In this document: one piece after another, positions 26,431 to 37,533 of the stretch | Layout: every line of letters starts with the position of its first letter | Position numbering within the stretch: position 1 is the stretch's first letter | Assembly: GCA_020466095.1 (NCBI GenBank) | Contig: CM035806.1 | Location: 145,114,420-145,178,419 of the forward strand | Direction of reading: 5' to 3' | DNA: 64,000 nt | DNA from: Chlorops oryzae | Taxonomy: Eukaryota; Arthropoda; Insecta; Diptera; Chloropidae | Notes under the pieces: model-generated | Seen by the model: only the letters and a program-made list of their open reading frames with translations | What the model was told of the DNA's origin: nothing | Database searches by the model: none | Translations under genes and position numbers: made by a program

Positions 26431-26476
26431 AAAGCGAGCGAGAGAGCAGAGAGACCGAGAGAGAGAGAGAGAGATA
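26431..26476. repeat. GA-rich simple repeat
   Basis: A short purine tract with a GCGAGCGAGAGAG start and a (GA)n end. Confidence 0.85.
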
Positions 26477-26828
26477 GTCACATATAAGTCGCCATAAAAA
26501 ACTGAAATTCCTCTTACCACGTAGGCTCATGTGGAAGCAAGTGTCCATTAGAAATGATTACCATAGATTTCCTCCGATATGAGCATGAACCATTCAATGG
26601 GCGACATGAAAAAACAAAAAAAAATGGGAAAGAATCAAAGGAAAAAAGATGAATGTGAAAGACAAAGAACAACATTACGGCCACCATATGGAATAATGGA
26701 GTTGGATCATCAGGTTATTGTGGTTTATTTTCTTGATACGATCATTCATTGATTGTCACAAAACGCAAACGAAATTGCTGGCGACAGCAATAAATTTATG
26801 AATGAATTATAAAGCGTCATGGTGCAAG

Positions 26829-26876
26829 CGATCGATCGATCGATCGGTCCGCAGAGTCAGGCATAGTCCACACTCA

Positions 26877-26909
<33 letters not shown>
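26829..26909. repeat. (ATCG)n and (CA)n microsatellites
   Basis: An ATCG tetramer run lies at 26829-26846 and a (CA)n run of about 30 bp at 26879-26909. They are separated by unique sequence. Confidence 0.9.
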
Positions 26910-26911
<2 letters not shown>

Positions 26912-27880
26912 TCACATACACAGGCAGACACGATGGAACGAGGAAGGAAGGGTTCCAACGACGAGTATCACTCCGCTGTGTCGTTATACGTAAATGACAC
27001 ATGCAAGTGACGGTTCTTGACGTTTGGTGGCTGCAACGTGCAACGCATAAGGCACAATCGTATGGTGAAAAAAAAAAAACAAAAAAAAAAATTATAATAA
27101 AGAAAATTACAAATCACAAATCACACACCAGCGATTCGTGGGGCAGCCGCAACCAACGACAGCAGCAACAGTTGTCGGAATAAAAGTACAGGAAAAGAAG
27201 AAATAGCACAAGACCCAAACGTGGTAAGGCCTATGGAAGCAACAGCACTAGGGCCAGCGGGGAAGCTAAAGACAAAAAGAGACAAGGCGAGATACGCACT
27301 TAAATCCAAATCAGCCAAGAACAGTTGCCTTAGAATATTAATTTCGGTTGCGAGTTCAGTTCAGTTCAGTTCAGTTCATGTTTATTTGTGGCAAAACGTT
27401 CTGAATCCAAATCAAAAAACAAAAAAAAAAAAAAAAAAAAAATTGAACCGGATGTACATGTTGCTCGCGACGACGACCAAAACGATGAAGACGACGACGA
27501 CAACGACGACGACAGTTGGCCGTCCGACAGTTCAGACTTGTACGGTTAAATAGATGGTCTCCGGTTTGGACGACCCCGAAGAAATGCGCGTGTTCTCCAA
27601 ATCTAGACGCGCCTAAAATTTTTACAATCTTCAAAGCATGCTCTATGCATGGAAAAATTTTCGAAGGCTGTTTACGTTGAAGTAGGGGTCGAAGTTATGG
27701 AATTCACAATAACTTTTTTTTACATTTCTATTGAGGGCAAAAACTTAAATTTCAACCAAGCTCTTTTCCTTATTTCTAATTTTAATTTGTCTCGGAATGA
27801 ACATAAGCAACGGTAAATTAACATTCGGTCAACATTCAGAATACAACCATAGATCGGAATTATATAGACTTTCTCTGGCT
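26910..27880. other. Non-coding, no gene seen
   Basis: Holds A-runs (27068-27090, 27419-27442), a (GTTCA)n run at about 27353-27378 and a GAC/GACGAC-rich stretch at 27465-27515. No gene is recognised. Confidence 0.5.
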
Positions 27881-28765
27881 CCCTCTCTCACACTCTCTCT
27901 TTTTCGCTTCCTCTCTCACTCTCTCTCTCACTCTCTCTCTCACTCTCTCTCTCACTCCCTCTCTCACTCCCTCTCTCACTCCCTCTCTCACTCCCTCTCT
28001 CACTCCCTCTCTCACTCCCTCTCTCACTCCCTCTCTCACTCCCTCTCTCACTCCCTCTCTCACTCCCTTTCTCACTCCCTCTCTCACTCCTTCTCTCACT
28101 CCCTCTCTCACTCCCTCCCCCACTCCCTCTCTCACTCCCTCTCTCACTCTCCCTCTCTCACTCCCTCTCTCACTCCCTCCCTTACTCCCTTTCTCACTCC
28201 CTTTCTCACTCCCTCTCTCACTCTCTCTCTCACTCCTTCTCTCACTCCTTCTCTCACTCCCTCTCTCACTCCCTCGCTCACTCCCTCTCTCACTCCCTCT
28301 CTCACTCCCTCTCTCACTCCCTCTCTCACTCCCTCTCTCACTCCCTCTCTCACTCCCTCTCTCACTCCCTCTCTCACTCCCTCTCTCACTCCCTCTCTCA
28401 CTCCCTCTCTCACTCCCTCTCTCACTCCCTCTCTCACTCCCTTTCTCACTCCCTCTCTCACTCCTTCTCTCACTCCCTCTCTCACTCCCTCCCCCACTCC
28501 CTCTCTCACTCCCTCTCTCACTCTCCCTCTCTCACTCCCTCTCTCACTCCCTCCCTTACTCCCTTTCTCACTCCCTTTCTCACTCCCTCTCTCACTCTCT
28601 CTCTCACTCCTTCTCTCACTCCTTCTCTCACTCCCTCTCTCACTCCCTCTCTCACTCCCTCTCTCACTCCCTCTCTCCTCCCTCTCTCACTCCCTCTCTC
28701 ACTCCCTCCCTTACTCCCTTACTCCCTTTCTCTCTCCCTCTCTCACTCCCTCTCTCGCTCGCAGA
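27881..28765. repeat. 12-bp minisatellite (CTCTCTCACTCC) with a 374-bp internal duplication
   Basis: About 880 bp of a CTCTCTCACTCC unit. The 12-bp period keeps frames open on both strands (336 residues on plus), which is an artefact. Marker variants recur at one fixed offset: CTCCCTCCCCCACTCC at 28111 and 28485, and CTTACTCCCTTTCTCACTCC at 28181 and 28555, both 374 bp apart. The left (about 28080-28260) and right (about 28455-28635) halves therefore share the same order of variants. Confidence 0.95.
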
Positions 28766-31700
28766 ATACCTGATCAACAAAAAAGCTCCACTTTTACACA
28801 CGCCTAATATCAGCCGGGGTCATCGGCAAGATCATATTCATTCTCCCTCCCTCTCCCGCTCTCTATCTTATCGGAGCATCAAATTGAACTTTTGAACGAT
28901 GCGATCGTTGTGCTTTACAAATTCTTCGAATTCGCATTACGCATTTGGAATCGCGCAGGTCTTCTTCGTACAAATTGGTTAATCGTTAACTTTTGGTTGA
29001 TCACGTTTTAATTGTAAATTGATTTTTCACGATAGCAAGAGAGAGCGTAAAGTGCAGAGAATGCAGGGAAAATCAATGCAACGAACAACAGAAAAAAAGG
29101 GAATACGAAACGAAACCTTTTTCGGGACAAGCGCAGGCGCACACGTGGCGCCTGAATGCGACAAAATGTATTTGAACAGAGCTAATTAGCATTGAAAAGA
29201 GTTAGCGAGATTAGCATTTACATTGCTTTGTCCCTATGGGCGATGACACTCTACTTTTAGGCATGCTTTCTATATAATGTCCACAAACGACACGAAAAAA
29301 GGAAAGAAAGATACAAAAAAAAAACAAAGAAAAAAGAGAATAAAAAGAAATACTTCTTTTTTTTACATTATATATTCCACATTTCATTTGAATGTTCTAC
29401 ACCTAGATCCGCAGAATATCTATAAAGGTTACAGGGCAAGCCCTTAAGGAAAAGAAAAGGCCACAGACTGATCAAGAACATAGATACAAATATATCTATA
29501 AACCTATGATGTTCCTATCGGTAAAAGTTCCACTGCAGGTGGATATAAAAACGCGCATAAAAAAAATTTTGACCCACGGCAGCCAAAAGTGGCGAGTTCG
29601 TCAAACAAAAAATATTAAAAAAATATTTAAAAAAATATAAAAAAATTTAAAGAAATAACAAAAAACAAAAAAAAAAAACCAAGAATTCATTTTACTGCGA
29701 CCACGTAACACAGAAGCCGAAGAAAAGTATGGACCAAAGCACGGCGAAAATGATGAACAAACAAAAACCAAAAAAATTAAAATAAAAATCCAAGCCATTG
29801 CGTAAAGTCCATCAAGCAGACTTTTGAATACTTTGTCCTCGTTCATCGCCATCATCGCCAACATCAAGAAGAGCACCAGCGACAGCACCAGCGACAGCAC
29901 CAGCGACAGCGCCAGTCCATCGTTCATTCACCGTTCGCTCGTTTCTCTTCCCCATTTGCTTTGCCTTTGTTTCTGTTTTGATGGGCAATTTTGATAGCCA
30001 CAAATTTTCAATGAAATTTGGAACGTTTTGATCACTATCATCGTTGATAAAACGGCGCTTTTAGATGCTTTTAATTGCAGCCCATCAGCATCAATGGCGT
30101 CATCAGCGTCATCAGCGTCATCATCCGACATTTCGTTGGCATCGTCTTCGACCGCCTCTTCGGTCGGGGGTCTTTCGTACGCTTGTTTTGTATTTTTTTT
30201 TTTTTTGTTTTCATAAGCATTCCTCTTCAAATCATCATCGTCCATCATTGTGGATCTCGGCCGCTCGATGCTAAATAATTTTCGAGTAAATGTTGGGAAA
30301 GTTTTCCTGTCCGAAAAGCAAAAAAAAAAAATCTGTGCAAGTAGAGTAATCGAGAAATGTCATTTTAATTACACTGGAACGACGAAAAAGGTGTTCCATT
30401 TTTTGGTTTTTCCTTTTTTCGTTCGTCTTTTTGTTTAGAGAGCAGGCGTGCGTGAAATTAACTGAAAAATGTAACGCATTCCAGTTCTATTTGGAATTGG
30501 AGAGCGATCCGGATCGGCAACGCGTTAACCGAGAGCAGTCACATCCGTCACAGCATGAAGCTCATAAAATCCTTTCTACTTAATATTTGGCCACTTATTC
30601 TTTTTAGCAACAAAGATCTGAAATGTTATCGTAAAACAAATTTACTGCAAATATCCTTAGCTCAATGGGTGACAAAATGAGCTAAACATGACAAAAAAAG
30701 GAAGAAAAAAAAGTCTAAAACGTATAGCAATATTCCTTGCAACAATGTTGAAGCAACACGTGAACATATGTTGCTGTGATACATATGAATGTAGAAGGAA
30801 GCTAGTTGCATGTATGAAGCATTCGAAAATGTTATAAGCTTCAAGGTGAAGTTTGGCATTGGTAAGGTGGAGTATATTATAGAAAGAGCGCGAGCGAGAA
30901 CGAGAAAGGGACAGAGGGAGAGTGTGCAGTGCACACATGGAACAATCGAAAGACAAAGTGACGGTTTACTGTGACCCCCCATGGGTTGTCTGCCACCACA
31001 CTCTGTGAGTGTTTATGTCAACTTGGCTCGCGGATGCTATTGCCTGATGACGATGACGATGGATGACGATCACGATGATGATGATGATGATGATGATGAC
31101 GTCGACGACGATGACGATGACAGCTATAATTCTTAAGGAGTGTCAGCGCGAGTGCTTCGATCGTAATGGAGTGCAGTGGAGTGAAGTGTACACTGAGCAA
31201 CGAGAATGGAGCTACAGCTGAAGCTGAGCCTGGCGATTTTGATCGCAGTTTGGAGATTTTTCCTTTGCCATTGTGGTCATGGTTTTTCAGACGAATTTTC
31301 ACAGCGGTTGGTATAGGCAGGCACACCACCAACATCGCCAGGAGCAACAGGGCACGCGCTTATCGCAATTCGATCATAACAGACATTATTTGCGATATTT
31401 AGTGCGAGAGCAACACATGTGGTCACGCCAAGCACATACAGCGACTCACATATGTAGGTACACATCCATGCAATGTTATGGAAGTGCACGAGTATATGAA
31501 ATGGGTATCAAAACTGTCCCCCCGAAGCCGTTCATCGTCCGTCGTTCGTTTAATTACGCCGAAATCTAGCCGAGTTGATCTTCTCGCGGAAGTTTAACGA
31601 AACCAAGAAAAAAAAGAAAAATAAAGACAAAAATCCAATTTCGTTTGCTCCGAAAGCTCCCACGGTGCGTCAGCCTCAACATTGTCCATATTTATGTACC

Positions 31701-32614
31701 TATATGTACATAAGTATGTACATCTGGAGGCGAATTTCCTAAGAAAAGTTCTCAGCGCTCGCTTTTACGACCGAACTCTCGGCTATGCGTGCCATCCAAA
31801 TCGCCCAAGAGCTCAATTTATTTCCTGCCATTCATACATTTACTCTAAATACGCGTCCAGTGCTACATTTCTCCAGGTGCCGACCATAAGCGATGCCGAG
31901 CGGCACAGTCCGCAAATTGATCGAGAGCACGCAATTTCATGTTCTACACTCGTATGTAGAATTTCGGTTTTATATATATTGGAGCAACAGGTCGTTCGGT
32001 CGTTCGGCTGGTCTCGCAGTGATCGCAGCGAAGCGGCGACAAATTTCGATCAGAGTGAATAAGGCTCTAATTCTCTACACTACAAATTGGAGCAAAGATC
32101 ACTATATATCACGCAAGTCTCAGATTATATTTCATCACTATTCGCAAAAGCTTGTGACAAGACGGGGGAGATTTTGGACATTTTTTGGGTTTCAAATTAT
32201 GATTGAATGGAGCTTGGAGCTCCAGACATGTATGTATTTATCATCGATAGTTCCATGGATGGGAGAATACCTGTAAAAAAAAAAAAATTGTCCTTCGAAA
32301 AACAAAATAGGACTACAGTGATCTTTGGGGGAATTTGTTCTCATCCAATATCAATCGATACAAGACATTGAGAAGAGTTCTCAATACCTAAGGTGTAAGT
32401 TACTTCTTCAGAACATCATTCTTTCCAGACCTTATTCCATCGAATATCGTTAATAACCTCTTAAAAGCGGGTGGAATAGAGGAACTCTACTTTCTTTCAC
32501 TACGAAAGGGCCATTGACAATTCAAATTCTCTTGATTGAAAGCCATAGAAATCAATGGAAATTTTTCAAGTGTGGTTCAAATAAGAGGCCTTTGAATTGA
32601 GTACTGAGAGCACT
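28766..32614. other. Non-coding, no gene seen
   Basis: Contains A-runs (29600-29680), CAGCGACAGCAC hexa/nonamer repeats at 29874-29915, a GATGAT/GACGAT stretch at 31050-31120 and ATGTAC-type tracts (31690-31730). No gene, RNA or mobile-element ends are recognised. Confidence 0.5.
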
Positions 32615-33017
<403 letters not shown>

Positions 33018-34100
33018 GAGGGATGTAAAAGGACTGATTTTACTGCGGTTCAGATCCTCTGGTTGAGACTCGTAACATTCAACGAACTTCTTTCAAAACA
33101 TGCAGATGACCTTTTCTTTATTTGTACTTTTTTTTATTGAAATCTTTGAGGTCGCACTGTCGCACTTTAAGAAATCTCCAAACGGTTTCAGCTTACTCTT
33201 AGGCGCTTAAGATCTTTCACTTTCCATAATATTCAAGCGATCTTTCCAATGTTACACACAATCATTTTCTTACATACATATATAGTAAATGCTATGCCAT
33301 TGGATCTTAAGCTATCACACAAAATTGATTCTTCGTTCAGAGTCTGAAGACTTCACAATAGAGGAACGATGAAAAACAAAATTTCTTCTTTTGATGGAAT
33401 TCCTTGAAATCTTTCGTGGAACTTTTATCACTTCCTGTGCAAACTAAAGCTTTTGTTACTTAAGAAACATAAAATTAAAAAAAAAAAAAAAAATTTAATA
33501 AAAACCACCTGACGATCAGCGATGCATACAAAATATCGAGAGAAGAAAACACCCATCAATTCATTTCGTCACATTCTTAAAGGCACATTAAGGCACACAA
33601 TTTAAGCATTCAATTGATATATTTTTTTTTTTAATGAAAAATAATTAATTTGAATATTTACAGTTAACAGTGAAAGAACAATACATAAATTAAGAGGAAA
33701 GCGGAGGGGAATTTTTTTTTTTTTTTTGAACTGTCGAATGGTCATTCATTGGTTCAAAAAGGCCGACGCGATGCGTCGTCAATGCATTTGAAGATCATTG
33801 TGGGTGCTGCGGCAAAGTTCAAACCCCGAAAGCAAAAAAAAAAAAAAAAAAAATAAATAAATAAAAAATCAAATAAATAAATAAAATAAAACGAATCGAA
33901 TCGAAAAAAGCAGAAATAAAACAAAACAGTGACGTTTTACGTGAAGTGGTGAACAAGTTTTGCATGATCGCAATCGACGATCGAATAATACGAATAATAC
34001 CGAAACGAAGAAAGGAAGCAACAATCAATGGAGTTAAAAGATTCATAAATTTCTAGCGAACTCACTCTTATGGAATTCTTAATTTTTTCTGTCAGAAATC
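33018..34100. other. Non-coding, no gene seen
   Basis: AT-rich with A/T runs at 33477-33495, 33713-33727 and 33834-33855. Nothing is assignable. Confidence 0.5.
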
Positions 34101-34179
34101 ATATTCGATGAGCTTTTCAAGCGGCGGCTGCTGCCCTTTCTCCCCGCCCAAACTGCACCCTGACAGGCGGCGTTTCGAT

Positions 34180-34840
34180 CATTTCATTTTAGTTCAGTTC
34201 AGTTCAGCTCAGTTTGGTTCGGTTCGGTTCTGCTCGGGTCGGGTCGGTTTCGCCCTACTTCTCCTCGCCTCGGTTCGGTTCGGCTCGGCCCGTCTCGGCT
34301 CAGTTCGAGCCAATTTTGTGCAATCGAAAAGCGTTTGAAAGCGGTCGTCACGGATTCCGTAATAACTCTCTTGAAAGCCTGACCGACTGACCGAGCGGTG
34401 TGCTGACTGAACAAACTAGCCAACTGACTGACGGGCTGACGGGCTGACGTGCTGGATGGCTGGACGGGATGCGAGCATTGGATGGGCTCTTTCGGTTGTC
34501 GTCGCTATTGACAGCTTGTAATAACGTGACTTTATTGAGTGGTAATGAACCTATTAAGAGTGAATAGATGAAATCGTTCGGTTCAATTCGATTCGAATCA
34601 GTTTTCTTTTTTTTTTTTTCATTTCAAAAGAGTTCGACTGAACTCCAATCCAATCCACTTCACACCACTCCGAACCACACGCCACACAACGGCACCCTTA
34701 CTCCTTTCCATTCGATTCGATTCCATTCCATTCCATTCTGTATTCCATTCGAATGAACTGTAGACTACATTGCACTATACTGCGCTGCTCTGCTCTGGAC
34801 TGGACTGGAGTGGAGTGGAGTGGACTAGGCTGGGCTTGAC
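34180..34840. repeat. Cryptically simple region built of successive pentamers
   Basis: From left to right: GTTCA then GGTTC/GGTCG (34190-34310), CTGAC (34378-34450), ATTCG/ATTCC (34700-34755), and CTGGA/GTGGA (34790-34830). Each is a degenerate 5-bp slippage block. Frames here are not convincing genes. Confidence 0.7.
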
Positions 34841-35319
34841 TAAGCTGTGCCAGTATGTGTGCGTGTGTGTGCAATCTGTCTTGACGTGTCTGCGAGGCGC
34901 GCGAAAAGTGGCTTCATTTCGTATAATTTGCGTGTCCATCATTTCGCGTGTCAAGCTGTAAAATATGATTTTTCCATTGACGATGAAAAATGCTGAATGG
35001 AGACAGCATATGTAAAATGATTCGAGAAGGGGGAGCCCAGGAATCGTTTTCCCTAAATAAAGAAATTAAAAAAAAAAATTTTTATACATAATAATAATAT
35101 GTATAAATCTTTTCCTCGAAGGGTTTCCAATCGAAGGCCAATCGCAGAGCAACAGAGGGAATAATAATAATTCAAACAATCAGAGCAATCAGATTTTGAA
35201 TTCCCGAAATTAATTTACTCTTCTTAGAGCAATGCTTGGTCGACTAAGGAGCTTTCGCTAACTAAGGATATACCGTCGAGTTCAGACAGAGGAGACTTAC
35301 AGTCCCGTATGTACATACC
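34841..35319. other. Non-coding, no gene seen
   Basis: Short AT-rich stretch with one (GTGT)n run near 34856-34871. Nothing is assignable. Confidence 0.5.
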
Positions 35320-35903
35320 TACCCAGCGGAAAATTATCTCCTGCATGACAAAGTCACCAATGATGTCATCGATAACATATAGGTGACATTGTCATGCATG
35401 ACATCTTGGAGGACATGTCATCGTGCAGGGATGCTGTTCATGTGCTTGACTCTCATTGGCTACTGAAATTTAAATAAGGTTTTAGCGTCAGTTGAACGTT
35501 AGCATAAAGTGGCGTAGATGATGAGTGCTCGACTCAGAATCCGAAGATCGCGGGTTCGATCCCTGGCAGAGGCGAACAAAAATTGTTAAAAATAGATTTT
35601 TTAAAATTTTCGAAACATTCAAAGAGAGAGCAAAGAAGAGAATTTTCAACTGGTTTTTCTATAAATTGACATTTAGAGAGAAAAGAGCAATGTGCGCTGC
35701 TCTCAAATGCTTTTTTCGCCATCGCATCCCCTCTAGCATGACCAGTGACATTTTCTAATCTTCCGGTGATAATGTCACCGCTGAAATGCCTCTCAGCTCC
35801 TGTGTAAATTTCATACAAAGTGTCACCGGAAATAGCATGCATTCCGGCTCCGAAGTAACTAGGACATCATCGGGGATGTCCGCGGGACATTTTCCGCTGG
35901 GTA
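35320..35903. mobile_element. TIR element (ends TACCCAGCGGAAAAT) carrying a tRNA-like pol III unit
   Basis: TACCCAGCGGAAAAT at 35320-35334 is the perfect complement of ATTTTCCGCTGGGTA at 35889-35903. The TA at each outer edge could be a TA target duplication, as in Tc1/mariner-type elements, with the true ends starting at CCCAGC. TGACAT/ATGTCA hexamers are clustered at both ends (about four in the left 100 bp, two or more in the right 160 bp), the kind of subterminal repeat a transposase can bind. The middle holds a tRNA-like segment at about 35505-35575. There is no transposase frame. The 77- and 102-residue frames across it overlap the tRNA-like part and do not look like a protein family. 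Confidence 0.7.
35505..35602 (+). other. tRNA-derived, SINE-like pol III promoter unit
   Basis: A-box-like TGGCGTAGATGA (35510-35521, 10 of 12 to the consensus) and a full B-box GGTTCGATCCC (35553-35563) are spaced 31 bp apart, as in tRNAs. The stretch between them, CTCGACTCAGAATCCGAAG, resembles an anticodon arm missing one base of the stem. The T-arm pairs at four of five positions. A T6 run at 35597-35602 would end a pol III transcript of about 90-100 nt. It is not a normal tRNA gene: acceptor and anticodon stems do not close well. A tRNA-derived SINE head is the best reading. Confidence 0.6.
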
Positions 35904-36156
35904 CTGCTCATTACTTGCACCAACGTATCTAAAATAGAGCTCTAGTTCGAGCACTTCCCACTCTACTCTACTATAAAATCATAAAAGAAGCCAGATTTGG
36001 ATTTTTATTAGCGATTAGCAATTCTTCTGCTTGTTCTGGAAGCTTAATAGTGCCCATAGTGATTTATGTGAATTTTTCAGCGCTAAATATTTCTTAAGTA
36101 GTGTTCATAGAGCATTTCTTAAAAGTTTTCTTTTCACTCTGTGTATTTTGCTTCCC

Positions 36157-36880
36157 TACCCAGCAACCATTCGGAAATGAGTCCGAAATGAGTCATATAT
36201 GAATACTTATTCGAGTGTGAGCCCTCTTAATGATCTCAATTAGGAGTCCAAAATTAATTAGCTTCTTTTCTTGCGAGGGTAGTCTAGTCTTATATGAGTC
36301 CGAAATCATATGCATACATACATACCTAAGGGGTCCATCATATTAGGGTCATATATGACATCTTCTGCACTCATATCGGACTCCAATTCCCCCAAAATAA
36401 GAGCCATATATGACTTTTTTCGCCCTCATTGTCGATCCCATTTTCAATATACATATGTACATACATATATGTATATATGAGCCTTTTATGATCATGCAGC
36501 TAGCACAATATCTCTTTATATTTATGTACCTATGATCGTGCGTGGGTTAATACCAATGCCACAAAATTGCAAAAATTATATTTTGTTGAATTTTTTTCAA
36601 TTTCCCTTTGGATTTGCGTACATTCGATTTTATATTTTCATTTTAACCATGTGATTTAATTCGCTTGTAAGGTTTTCTCGTACCATATTTTCATTACGAT
36701 CGCCCTATGTGAGATTTGGACTCGGAAGCTTCCGATTTCTATTCATGTGCCATCTTGGCCAGTTCAAAATTCGGAATTATTATTTATTTTCTTAATGTTG
36801 TGGGCCTCATATTTTCTATAAGTATATTTCAGACCCTATTTCGGACTCATATTTCTGAGTACTTCGAACATGTTTGCACA
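36157..36880. mobile_element. Probable second TACCCAGC-type element with GAGTCAT/GGACTC repeats; right end unclear
   Basis: It starts with TACCCAGCAACC, sharing the first eight bases with the 35320 element. It then carries many GAGTCCGAAAT, GAGTCATATATGA and CATATATGAC words, in both orientations, to about 36440. CGGACTCATAT recurs at 36843-36853. No GCTGGGTA was found, so the right boundary is set by the last motif and is a guess. No coding frame is seen. Confidence 0.4.
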
Positions 36881-36972
36881 TGTTAGCATGTTAGAACATG
36901 TTTGTATTAGCATTGCCAGATAAATTTTTTCGCAGAGTGGAATTTTTTCCTAATTTAGCCAAAAATTACGGG

Positions 36973-37533
36973 ACAAATTTCAAGGGCGTAGTAAGAGAAA
37001 TAATGCTTTGGTAGCGCTTATATTTGTCACAGTGGTATATAGAGCAATTATAAGACGTTAACCGAACAAAAATTTGGGGGGGCAAGAAGAAGCTTAGGGA
37101 GTTTTGGACCAGAAACCCAAAAAATCTGAACAATTCATGAAGTCCGATTTCGATGAAAATTTATATAGAGAATAAGTGAAAAATTCAAAGAATTTTGGTA
37201 CTAAACCTTTTTCAAAAAACTTATTACAGCTAGTCTTTTTTGGACCAGTTTGGAACTAGACCCAAACTAGACTAGTTGTAATTAGTATTTTTTTTAAATA
37301 TTAGCGCCAAAATTCTTATAATTTTTCACTTATTCTCTATATCAAATTTTCATCGAAATCGGACGTCATGAGTTTTTCGGATTTTTTGGGTTTTTGGTCC
37401 AAAACTCTCTAAACTTCTTCTTGCTCCCCCAAATTTTTTTTCGGTTAATATCTTATAATTGCTCAATATACCACTGTGACAAATATAAGCGCTACTAAAG
37501 CACCATTTCTCTCGCTACGCCCTTGACAAATTT
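36973..37533. mobile_element. Palindromic hAT-type MITE with 8-bp target duplication
   Basis: The element body is 36981-37525 (545 bp). Its left half is the inverted copy of its right half over about 240 bp per arm, at an identity I judge to be 85% or more, with a short centre near 37230-37290. Ends are CAAGGGCGTAG and its complement CTACGCCCTTG. The 8-bp word ACAAATTT flanks both ends exactly (36973-36980 and 37526-37533), the target-duplication length of the hAT superfamily. No transposase is present. A transcript through it would form a very long hairpin. Confidence 0.85.

Noticed and set aside
27797..28807. 336-residue frame of Leu-Thr-Pro-Ser repeats
   Set aside because: A product of the 12-bp minisatellite, also open on the other strand.
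35505..35575. A functional tRNA gene
   Set aside because: A and B boxes are present, but the acceptor and anticodon stems do not close, so it is described as tRNA-derived instead.
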